From NCBI GenBank assembly GCA_014885115.2, contig WKLE02004976.1, positions 1 to 14,917 of the forward strand: a stretch of 14,917 nt of DNA. The letters are read 5' to 3'. Under the pieces are notes generated by a model that saw only the letters and a list, made by a program, of their open reading frames with translations, was not told the DNA's origin and ran no database searches. Below are positions 6,797-14,917 of this stretch, one piece after another. Both the position numbers and the translations under genes were made by a program. Numbering within the stretch: the first letter of the stretch is position 1; every line of letters starts with the position of its first letter. This DNA is from Asterionellopsis glacialis. Its lineage: Eukaryota; Bacillariophyta; Plagiogrammaphyceae; Rhaphoneidales; Asterionellopsidaceae.

Positions 6797-8951
6797 TTAT
6801 CTCTGTTTTCTTAATTGCAACAACCCTCCCGACTTCCTGTCAAAATAGATCAGACCAATGCCTACTAGTATAGCCCCCCCAGAAAGTACCACGAATATTA
6901 TTTGAACTTGTGGTAGATATTTATGTCCAGCATTATTGTACGTCGATGCAACAATCAGGGGGGTGAATGCTAAACCCATATTTTGAATGCAGGTCATGAG
7001 GCCAAAAGCTGTTCCTAAAACATGCTCTTTTACTGTCAAGGGAACCGATGGCCACAATACAGATACAGACATGGAATATCCAAGACCATGGATTATCAAT
7101 GGCAATACTAGAGACTTTCTCTGGAAAGCCAATACTCCATGAGAGATTAGTTGCAGTACAGGAGCAAAACACACCATTTCTGCCCGCCATCCAAACTTGT
7201 CCACTCCATAATGTCCAAAGATGAATGTTGTGGCTATTGTTACAAGATAGGGAACAGTCATGAGTAATCCTGCCTTTTCGGTTGCTGTGTCCTGCTTATC
7301 GCAGTAGTCTTGCAAGCACGCCTCTGCAAAGAAAGCATCGTCACAGTTAATGTCAGATTTCTTTAATGGATCATACACATAGGATGTCATATCCCATGGT
7401 GATGCTGGTGGCAATCGTAATCCTTCCGATGTAACGTTGAGGGAGTCGGGCCTTACGGGTGAATAGGACAAATGAGACACATCCTCTGGGCATGTACGGT
7501 TTTTTTTATCAGTCGACGGATTTTGCTCCGAAGCAGCAGCAACAATATATCCAGAAGTACATTGATTAGGATATCGTAACGTACAGTCCTTCGGGGGTTC
7601 TACAAATAAGTTGCGTTCAAGCATGAGTCCAGACGCAACGTTGATAAATCCTCTAGAGGCTGAGTACACCAGAGCGCATGAGCAACAAAGGAGCCAAAAG
7701 GGAAGTCGAAAGTCAGAAGCTTGAGTTCTTGATTGGCCATCAGACTCTTTTCGACCCTCGTTAGTGGGATCACAACCTTCTTTCCTACTACTTTGAGCTC
7801 CTGCTTCTACGTCTACCTGCATACCATCGATGCATGCCACATCGTGATGATGAGAAAACGAAGACTGTTTGTTCTTACATTCTGATAATGGGATGATTTG
7901 TTGTTGTTTTGTAGCAGCTTTATCTACTATAAATATGACGGCAGCGGATAAAACAGCAATAGCTTTTAAAATTGTACCAATCCAAAATGCAAATGAGGCG
8001 TTAACTGTATTGGCAGCTAATGGACTTATGGCAAAACTTAGGAGGAAACCAACGTAACTCATAGCACTTGATATACCAAGTGCTAAACCAAGTTCAGTTT
8101 TATCCTTGAACCATGTAGATAGAAAAGTTTGATTTGTAATGAATAATGGTTCAAATCCTAATCCATAAATGAACCGCCCTACTAAGCTTATGAGCCAACT
8201 TTTGATTTCAATACCGATGGATGTTATGACTTGCCCCAAAAGGCAAATTGTAGACAAAATTAGTAGAGATACTCTACCACCATATTTATCTATTAGGATA
8301 CCTGTGAATAGGGGTAGCACAATACCTGGAAAGTGAGCAAATGTAAAGAGGAGTTGAAACTTTGCTTCAAAATCTTCTCTTGGCATGATTTCCTTTAGTT
8401 GTTGATGTATAGATGCTGGTAGAGCAATTCTGGGTTTAGGTATGCAGTATAGTTTCATTAAACGATGCAAATGAGTGTATAAGCACTATAGGCAGAGCAA
8501 CTGCGTCCAATACCAAAGTCACATATATATTATATAAAACTTACAAATAGTAAAGTCCATGCATAACAATACAGGAAAGAATCAAGATTATCCACCTTTC
8601 TTTCACGCAAGACTTGTTCTCTACGACATCATCAAGGTTGTTATTCTTCTTCCCGTTAATTATACGACCATCATCAGTCGTGTTTGGACTTGAAATACCA
8701 CTATCATCTTGGCGCGCGATAGACTTTAGAACACAACAACTATCACCTCTGGTGGTATTAGAATTGCAAGGACATCTCTTTGTTGTTATCGATATCGTCT
8801 CACAATTATTGCTGTTATCAATAGACGCCAATCGTGGATGAACTGTAGAAGAGGATGGACTCACAGTACTATCATCTGCTGTCGGTGTACAAATTGTTTT
8901 CTTTCCTTTTTTCTGTATTTGATGTATTTCACCGTTTTGGTCTAACATCAT
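6797..8951 (-). CDS. MFSD1-like major facilitator transporter, two exons
   Basis: Join on the minus strand: 8951-8545, 8429-6797, about 679 residues. The first ATG in the exon 1 frame is at 8951 (a second follows directly). A Ser/Asn/Cys-rich N-terminal tail of about 115 residues leads into TM1 (WIILILSCIVMHGLYY), which splicing joins to the exon 2 sequence IALPASIHQQLKE. MFS features: ILIDKYGGR after TM2 (about 180-188), GRFIYGLG in TM4, GLGYSMSVSVLWPSVP and LGTAFGLMTCIQNMGLA near the C-terminus. These closely resemble MFSD1, a lysosomal dipeptide transporter in animals. It is longer than human MFSD1 because of the N-tail, a central cytosolic loop (306-374) and an insertion between TM7 and TM8 (about 412-520) with six cysteines and NRT and NVT sequons, presumably luminal or extracellular and disulfide-bonded. 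Substrate and membrane in this organism are unknown. Confidence 0.85.
8430..8544 (-). other. Intron of the MFSD1-like transporter gene
   Basis: 115 nt, phase 2. The donor is TATTT|GTAAGT (G at 8544) and the acceptor is CCCAG at 8430. Splicing fuses TM1 in exon 1 to a conserved MFS start in exon 2, giving a continuous G-YY...ALP.SIHQQL block that fits MFSD1 homologues. Upstream AGs in the intron give a stop or the wrong frame. Confidence 0.82.
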
Positions 8952-9200
8952 TAGGACGTTTGTTCTTATATTTCCAAAAAGTGGATGAGATCTCGTCACG
9001 AACAACCAAATTTACAATTATTGAGCAATGTTTGTATTTTTTTGTAAACGTATTTTTCTAATTACTTCGAATCTTGTGATTTTGTTCTTGTTGTGTTTTT
9101 TTGGGGGGGTTCTCGAAGGACTAGGGCTACCTGGTAAGTCCTACGAACATGTCTATCCTATCTAGCATGGTGGTGTCATCCTCATGATCTGTAGTGTCCT

Positions 9201-9222
9201 GTCAGTCGTGATTACGACTGAC
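9201..9222. repeat. Perfect 9-bp inverted repeat with 4-nt loop
   Basis: GTCAGTCGT and ACGACTGAC flank the loop GATT. It is intergenic, about 470 nt upstream of the KH-protein ATG and 250 nt upstream of the transporter ATG. Confidence 0.8.
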
Positions 9223-9505
9223 AATGACGGAGGGGGGTGGGGCAGGCACGGAAAAAACGAGAACCCTCATCATCCTCTGTTCGTTCAACCCTCTTCTCTG
9301 TTCATCTCTGGACACAAAGGAAGAAAAATAAGCTTAACTCGAATGAGGTTTTACCAGTGCCTGGTGAGGATGTGCGCGTTTGTTTTTCATGCGGATCGCT
9401 GGCGATGAATTTTGCAGCCGCCTCTGATTACAGTAGTGGTGTTTGGGATGGTCTCTCTCTAAGGCAGGCAGGCTATCTGGTAGCTACCTTTACTACTTCT
9501 CTACG

Positions 9506-9546
9506 TAGGACCTAAGTCCTATTATGTACTCGTAAGGTAGGACCTA
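9506..9546. repeat. Two TAGGACCTA copies, the first in an inverted repeat
   Basis: TAGGACCTA is at 9506-9514 and 9538-9546. The first copy forms TAGGAC-CTAA-GTCCTA (9506-9521). The reverse complement occurs at 14418-14426, and a related 18-mer lies at 9127-9144. Confidence 0.7.
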
Positions 9547-9690
9547 GTAAAAATGCGCGTAAAAAGGAATCCAAAAAAATAGAGAGATAAACCAGGAAAC
9601 AGCTCAAGAAGCACAACACAAAACCAAAACGCCAAGGTGTGTGAAGTAAGCGTACCTCGAAGGACGGAGAGCAAGAAGGCAACAGTCAAG

Positions 9691-12140
9691 ATGACAGCAG
9701 CAGACGATGCAATCGCACGCGCCAAAGAGATTGCAGCGCGGTTATCAGGTCAGCCTACAGAAACAGCAGTGCCAGCAACATTGACGGCTGTAGCAACGGA
9801 TGTTCAAAATGGTGGGGCCGTTGGAAATAATTCTAATCCTAGTACTGCTACAGTCAATGCCAATGCTACTGCTGAAGATACATCTGCATCCGCTGCACCA
9901 ACGAAGAAACGTCGGCGATGGGGTGTATCTGACGATGCACCAGCCGCAGCAACAGCAACGCCCGCCACTGCAGCTTCAACATTACCTGGATTAGAAGATG
10001 TCGCTAAACGTATGAAAATGGCAATGGAACCTGTCCAAAAACGGATCTGGGTGAATACAACTGCAGAACGCACGGCGTATCATTTTGTTCATTATGTTCA
10101 AATTCCTCAAATTATTCAAGAGTTAGGTTCTCCCGACAAGCTTAAAATTGAATTTAAAGGACGCGGATCGACAGGTAAACCACCACTACCTGGTATACCT
10201 GAAGAACCATTGCATATCTTGGTTGATGGATTGCCCAAGGATGTGGATCAAGCTTTGGATAAAGTAGATGCAGTTTTGCGCCAAGCTGAATTAGCAGAAC
10301 CTATTGTTGACCCCAACGCTTCGAAGAACGAACAGATGGGACAACAAGCAGACCAACAGGCTTCAGCTGAATCCATAGCAGCACAAGCAGCTGATGCACT
10401 TGCTGCAGCCATGAATCCTGCTGGTGGCGCCGGTGCTGCTCCAGCTGGATACAAACCAGTTCCAGTCGCACAGCTAATTGGGGTTGGTGGCAATGATCCA
10501 AGCGGAGGACACTATGGACCAGGAGGAGAGCCCAGCCAAATGTTGGAAGAACAAATTGGTGTACCCAATGGTGTTGTAGGATATATTATTGGTAAGCTAT
10601 TGTTTCCATCTCATCGTTCACATTCTCGCCTTTTTTACTTTTTCAACACATTTGAACTTTTCTACTTGCTCACCCTACCTTTTCGGTCGGCATTGCCTCG
10701 TGTATAGGTCGTGGCGGTGAATCTATTTCAAGTATGCAAGCCAGATCTGGCGCACGAGTCCAAATTCAAAAAGAACATGAAATGGCACCTGGACAAACAC
10801 AGCGTGTAATTACCTTGACTGCAACTTCCAAAGAATCGATTGATATGTGTCGTGATATCATTCAAGGGATGGTACAAGAACGTATGCGTACATCCGCTGC
10901 TGCCTCTGGTCTTGCCACCGCTACTGCCGCTCCTTTAATTACACCTGGTACAGGTGCAACATCTCAGGCAGCGAAATTACAAGAAGCCTTGGCGGCAGGA
11001 CATGCACATGTTACAGTAAAAGTACCCGACAAGGATGTTGGATTAATCATTGGGAAGGGAGGGACAAATATCAAGAACATACAAGATCAGTCAGGAGCCA
11101 ATGTACAAATTCCACCACAAGCTGATGCTGACAATCCCATGGTCCGGACTGTCAATGTCACTCATCCACACCCCGAAGGTGCCAACCTGGCCAAACAACT
11201 CATTGAAGGATTATTGAATAGCAAAACACAAAATCAACAAGGAACTGGTGCTCTCGGAGGTGCTAGTGGTACAGCCGGGTCTGGACAAACAACACTTCAA
11301 GTTTACGTCCCAGACAAGGATGTAGGTATGTGTATTGGACGTGCTGGTTGTGTCATCAAGGAAATGCAAAACAAATCTGGTACACGTATTCAAATACCAT
11401 CGCATCCAACACCAGGTCAACCACATCGCATCTGCACAGTTCAGGGTACACCCGAAGGCTGTCAACAAGTGCAAGAAATGATACATCGTATCATTCAAGA
11501 ACAGTCATCCCAAAGTGTCATGGCGGGGACAGGATATCAAAACCAACAACAGGCTGGTGGCTACGGACAACAACAGGCATATGGTCAACAATCGTACGGT
11601 CAACAACAGCAATATGGAGCTTATGGACAACAACAACAACAACAACAGACAGCCGCAGCTGGTGGTCAAACAGACTATTCAGCAGAATGGGCTGCCTACT
11701 ATGCAGCACAAGCTGCAGCTGGTGGAAATGGTGCTGCAGCCGCTACTACTACCGCAGCAACTCCTGCAGCTGCTACGTCGGCCTCTACTACCACTGCAAC
11801 AACTGCATCGGTAGCAACACCTGCTGCAGCAGCACCTGCCCCAGGTGCTGATGCATATTATGATCAATTCTTTCGATATGCCTATCACTATGGGGAAGAA
11901 GCAGCACGTAAATATTATGGAGCATGGTCACCTCCTGTGGGTACTACAAATCCATATGGGACGAATCCGAATCCATCACCGGCGCCTGCGCCTGCACCTG
12001 CTGCAGGTGGAAATGGAAGTGTTGCACCAGCACCAGCTGCTGCAGCCACACCAGCCCCCGCACCAGCTGCGAATGTCCGAGACACAAGTGTTCGTAAAGT
12101 TTCGAATCTTCCAGCTTGGATGACCAAGGGACAAAGTTAA
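9691..12140 (+). CDS. Multi-KH RNA-binding protein (FUBP/KHSRP- and SF1-like), two exons
   Basis: Join 9691-10591, 10708-12140, 777 residues. The ATG at 9691 (context caagATG) is the first in frame; an upstream GTG is not a credible start. A basic KKRRRWG patch (72-78) is a likely nuclear signal. Residues about 117-200 form an atypical KH-like domain with IEFKGRGSTG and PLPGIPEEPLHI, as in SF1/KHDC4 proteins. Three type I KH domains follow with GxxG loops GRGG (301-304), GKGG (416-419) and GRAG (511-514), intact for nucleic-acid binding. Then come a Gln/Gly/Tyr-rich segment (578-615), a DYSAEWAAYYAAQ motif like the FUBP C-terminal YAW motif (623-635), a second Tyr-rich segment YAYHYGEEAARKYYGAW (691-707), and a terminal SNLPAWMTKG. 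Inference: a nuclear pre-mRNA splicing or mRNA regulator with a disordered, condensate-prone tail. Confidence 0.9.
10592..10707 (+). other. Intron of the multi-KH protein gene
   Basis: 116 nt, phase 1: ATTATTG|GTAAGC ... GTGTATAG|GTCGTGGC. The splice falls inside the GxxG loop of the first type I KH domain and restores YIIGRGGESI exactly. This makes it the best-supported intron in the window. Confidence 0.95.
11535..11650 (+). repeat. CAA/CAG-rich glutamine tract
   Basis: Imperfect CAA/CAG triplets interspersed with Tyr and Gly codons encode a Q/G/Y-rich low-complexity segment of the KH protein, with seven consecutive Gln near 11627-11648. It may vary in length between strains. Confidence 0.8.
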
Positions 12141-13258
12141 GACGGATGGGTGGATGGATAGAAAGATTTCCTTGTTGTAGGTCAAGGAGTATAGTTCAAG
12201 AACGGCTCACGGAGATGGTCTCTGTTCAAAGGTGACACGTGTACATTCCTTCATTCTATATTGATTTCCTCTTTTTGGTTGTGATATATGGGTTTATCAA
12301 TATGTTTCATTTTTTGCAGACGCAGCAGCAGTAGCAAATGATGTTGTACAAGAGCAACATTTCCTCTTGGCTTCACTTCAATTTACTTTCCTCTATCTTT
12401 CTTGGGTTGGTCTGTCATCAAACATTTCCATTCCCTGCTTTACCTCATTCCATCCAGTCCATGCGCATGTGCTTTTTATCATTATATATGTCAAAATGTT
12501 ATATGTTTGTTTCCCCCCTTTTGTGTTGCGTAACCCAACCAGTCTTCCACATATCATATTATTATATCTGTCGGCTTAACAGACAGCAATTCGAACTCTA
12601 TACATACTGACTCAGAAACGTCAACAATCATCACTAATCCTTTAAGGACAATCCGTGAATATATACCTTTTGGAACACAACCAGCAATTTGAACACAATA
12701 AATCGGTACAAAATTCAAAACAATCATCGTTACTAACAGAACATGTGCACCGAGAAAAATCCAGATCCGTCCTTGATTTTAACTCGGCATTCTGTTATAA
12801 ACGTGCGTAAGTTTTGCGGTATCCTTTCTCTATCTATCTCTTTTTGAGTATGTAGTACGGTTGTATGCATTGCCTTTTGTTGTCCTCCTTTCCAAACACG
12901 TGACAAGAAAGAGATGAAATCAGTGTAACAATAACTGATGACTGGATAATGTCAAGTAGTATAAAGTGTGGAAAGTTCATTACTTTACGGCATATTGATT
13001 TCATAAAGGAAAATGCCAACAGTATATTGGGAGTTATACTTTTATGTGATAATGTTGTATGTAAGCATGATGTTTGATGGGTTATTTGTTTTTGTACTTT
13101 CGTGGCCTTTCAGCCAAGGCATTTCGTTGATTATGTGTGAACGTGTACCATTTCGGTGATTATTCAAACCACAAAACTCAACCGAGATATAACAGTCTGC
13201 GTAATCGAGATGATGCAACTTGCTTTCAGGACCTCAGATTCCTTCGTTCGAGAAGGCA
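12141..13258. other. Long convergent 3' intergenic region
   Basis: 1118 bp between the stops of the KH gene (+) and the armadillo-like gene (-). It is AT-rich with pyrimidine runs (12360-12560, 12820-12890). Frames here are short and hydrophobic from T-richness, without recognisable motifs. A TGATGA/CTGA pair near 12933-12940 lacks the other boxes of a C/D snoRNA. I see no supportable gene; long 3' UTRs are likely. Confidence 0.5.
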
Positions 13259-14062
13259 TCACTTTAGTAATTCTTTATCTCGTGCTACAAGCTCAATGAT
13301 GGCATGCGCAGCGGGGACACTTATACGGATATCATGCTGGTGCTTTGTTCGCGCCTCGGCTAGTATAACAAGACCACCTACGTCTATAATCTTCTTACGG
13401 ATGGCGATGTCACAGTTCGCTGCAAGGAGGTCCAAAGCCATACATGCATTTGCCTGAACTTCTTCATTTTCGGGCCAATGTTTCATGGCATTAACTAAGA
13501 CACTGATACCTCCATGTTCCATTATTTTCCGATCATTCATGCCATCATTGTATTCACACACAGCTCGGAGTAATCCTGACCCGTTAGCAGCCACCCCCTC
13601 ACTATCGTCAGCATGTTTTCTCATGGCCTTTACTGTTATTTCGATCCCCCCTATTTCTGCGATGAGCTTGCGTATGTGACCATCTGTTTGCACCATGGTT
13701 TGAAGGATACGCAATGTATTCATGGCATCAGTCGGATCGTCAATGTACCTTTCCACGAGTCTCAATCCAGCAAGACGAGCCCCAAATGTTGTAGCGATAC
13801 TTATCCTGGGTAGCGCATGACTTATGGCAATGCAACTTTGGACACATGCGGTCGTCGCAACTATTGCGGCACCCACTCCCAATACAAGTCCTTTGCTGAA
13901 CACATTGCTGTACCAGCCCAATTTAATTTTTTGTATCGTCGCACCTACATATTGATGCATGGGGATGAAAACTTTGCATAGAGCAATGGAAGCAAAGACA
14001 AGACTTTCCTTTCCATGAATGAGTGGATTTGAAATTATGTTGCTCAGAAAAATCATAACCAT
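13259..14062 (-). CDS. Armadillo-repeat-like protein with hydrophobic N-terminal half
   Basis: 267 residues from ATG at 14062. The C-terminal half (about 98-262) is made of helical repeats with a 45-46 residue period. Each contains a GGI/GGL start followed by an alpha-helical pattern: GGIEITVKAM (138), GGISVLVNAM (184), GGLVILAEAR (229), with A-x-A-L/LLA helices between. This fits armadillo (ARM) repeats, which usually bind protein partners. The N-terminal part has hydrophobic segments at 20-36 and about 57-82 (LVLGVGAAIVATTACVQSCIAI) that could be a membrane helix or buried helices. No catalytic motif. Only about three clear repeats remain, fewer than in typical ARM solenoids, so it may be a small family member, a truncated copy, or have an unseen upstream exon. 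It lies convergent to the KH gene. Confidence 0.72.
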   Translation of the reverse strand: MVMIFLSNIISNPLIHGKESLVFASIALCKVFIPMHQYVGATIQKIKLGWYSNVFSKGLVLGVGAAIVATTACVQSCIAISHALPRISIATTFGARLAGLRLVERYIDDPTDAMNTLRILQTMVQTDGHIRKLIAEIGGIEITVKAMRKHADDSEGVAANGSGLLRAVCEYNDGMNDRKIMEHGGISVLVNAMKHWPENEEVQANACMALDLLAANCDIAIRKKIIDVGGLVILAEARTKHQHDIRISVPAAHAIIELVARDKELLK

Positions 14063-14256
14063 AAAACGTAATCAGTGGCGGCTTTCTGTAAATATATACA
14101 TGCAGTCTTGCAAAAATGAAGAGCGCTCTTGCTTTCCTTTCTTCTTGTTGTTCTTCTTATTGAAAATATGACCACTTCTCTCTTCACACGAGGGTTCGCA
14201 AAACTTGTATTCGCGTCAAAATGTGGAAGTAGACTTTTTAGATGCGACAAGCAAGT

Positions 14257-14318
14257 GGGGTACAATAGGGCGCCAGGTTCAAAACCGCGTATTGCACTCG
14301 TACCCCTTTTTATTTTTT
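14257..14318 (+). other. Folded 50-nt element with B-box-like core and T-run
   Basis: GGGGTA/TACCCC closes the element (14257-14262, 14301-14306). Inside are CAATA/TATTG (14263-14267, 14290-14294), CGC/GCG (14271-14273, 14287-14289) and GGTT/AACC with loop CAA (14276-14286). GTTCAAAAC (14277-14285) fits the Pol III B-box consensus GWTCRANNC. TTTTTATTTTTT follows at once (14307-14318). No convincing A box and no tRNA cloverleaf, so this is a candidate only. Confidence 0.25.
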
Positions 14319-14417
14319 CCAAATTGTGACACCCATAATCATGTGACTACAGTAGGACTAATTTAGTTTTCGATGAGTTCGTTTTTGTAGACGAAACCAC
14401 ATCACGTATCAGTAGTG

Positions 14418-14438
14418 TAGGTCCTACCAGGTACCTGG
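14418..14438. repeat. TAGGTCCTA plus 12-bp perfect palindrome
   Basis: TAGGTCCTA (14418-14426) is the reverse complement of the motif at 9506 and 9538. It abuts CCAGGTACCTGG (14427-14438), a perfect 12-bp palindrome. Confidence 0.75.
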
Positions 14439-14640
14439 TCCTTGGTACATGGTATCTCATGTATTATAAGAAGTTTCACAATGGACTTTAACTTACTTAC
14501 TAGTCTTGTCTACTCGTAAAGGGTACCATATTGTACTTCTCATATCAATGTATTGTAAGTTTCAATATAAAGGGGAACACACCCCACGAAGAATGTTTTA
14601 GACTCGGTAAGAAATAAAATATAAAACGGTGATACCGGTT

Positions 14641-14656
14641 CCACATAAAAATGTGG
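14641..14656. repeat. Short perfect hairpin CCACAT-AAAA-ATGTGG
   Basis: A 6-bp stem with a 4-nt A loop in the terminal intergenic region. No T-run follows directly and no role is evident. Confidence 0.6.
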
Positions 14657-14917
14657 GTTGCTGAGAGATGAAGCAGATCTTGGATTTTCCATTACCAACC
14701 GTACGTACGACTGTCTGTCTGTAGCGTCATGTTCTGCAGAGGTGCAAGATTACAGTGACTGTAAGGTACATTAGACATATTAAATGTTAATTACCTGTTT
14801 GCAGATGCTAATACCATACGAATTGTACTTGTACAGGTACCTTATTTTTAGAAGTTAGGAGGCACAAAAAATAATGTAAATTAGGTTGAATTTGCTAATG
14901 CTATAAGAATTAATAAT

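Larger units (their letters stand above)
8952..9690. promoter_or_regulatory. Divergent intergenic region of transporter and KH gene
   Basis: 739 bp between two divergent starts. It holds T7G7 at 9096-9109, a perfect 9-bp hairpin at 9201-9222, an 18-nt CTACCTGG-type motif at 9127-9144, and two TAGGACCTA copies at 9506-9514 and 9538-9546. The region just before 9691 is purine-rich and A-rich, consistent with a 5' leader. No ATG-initiated frame here resembles a protein. Confidence 0.55.
14063..14917. other. Intergenic region to window end
   Basis: 855 bp upstream of the armadillo-like gene, presumably including its promoter. It holds the folded 50-nt element at 14257-14306, palindromic motifs at 14418-14438, and a CCACAT/ATGTGG hairpin with an AAAA loop at 14641-14656. 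No ATG-initiated frame of convincing length or composition was seen. Confidence 0.5.

Noticed and set aside
6652..6873. A hydrophobic plus-strand frame between convergent genes
   Set aside because: It starts at TTG and overlaps the transporter end; its hydrophobicity reflects T-rich 3' sequence.
9184..9515. Two overlapping plus-strand frames upstream of the KH gene
   Set aside because: Low-complexity residue content, no homology recognised, and they lie in the divergent promoter region.
11330..11851. A 173-codon alternative frame within the KH gene
   Set aside because: Its Ser/Thr/Cys/Trp-rich composition is a frame shadow of CAA/GCA-rich coding DNA.
12920..12950. A C/D snoRNA-like AGATGAAA ... 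CTGATGA pair
   Set aside because: No terminal D box and no closing stem were found.
14116..14163. A 15-codon frame starting MKSALAFLSS
   Set aside because: It looks like a signal peptide start but stops at once, with no splice donor to extend it.

Overview
This window looks like nuclear DNA of a eukaryotic alga, most likely a diatom (stramenopile). The base composition is AT-leaning, and genes are interrupted by single short introns of about 107-147 nt with GTAAGT-like donors and pyrimidine-rich acceptors. One gene encodes a secreted or membrane protein with a very long Pro-Ser-x-x repeat tract, a hallmark of diatom surface proteins. No bacterial, phage, transposon-coding or CRISPR feature was seen. 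The genus cannot be fixed from sequence alone; a pennate diatom is a guess.

Layout, left to right: (1) 72-801 (+), a degenerate SET-domain gene with a stop, a frameshift and a lost catalytic motif. (2) 1232-4668 (-), a three-exon gene for a single-pass membrane protein: signal peptide, about 390 residues of PSxx repeats, a membrane-proximal module, a transmembrane helix and a long cytosolic tail with a triplicated motif. (3) 5461-6624 (+), an intronless SAM-dependent methyltransferase-like protein. (4) 6797-8951 (-), a two-exon MFSD1-like major facilitator transporter with a Cys-rich loop insertion. (5) 9691-12140 (+), a two-exon multi-KH RNA-binding protein resembling FUBP/KHSRP and SF1-type splicing factors. 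(6) 13259-14062 (-), an armadillo-repeat-like protein with a hydrophobic N-terminal half.

Strands alternate strictly (+ - + - + -), so every intergenic gap is either a shared divergent promoter (4669-5460, 8952-9690) or a convergent 3' junction (802-1231, 6625-6796, 12141-13258). The six genes do not form an evident pathway; this reads as ordinary gene-dense euchromatin.

Points most worth a second look: the splice-aware model of the PSxx membrane protein, which naive ORF calling splits into two genes with a false second signal peptide; the SET pseudogene; the KH protein architecture; a 13-nt motif in the same sense orientation in front of both genes of a divergent pair; and two intergenic blocks (4801-4961 and 14257-14318) with several hairpins followed by T-runs that could be small structured RNAs. 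No convincing undescribed multi-gene system was found.
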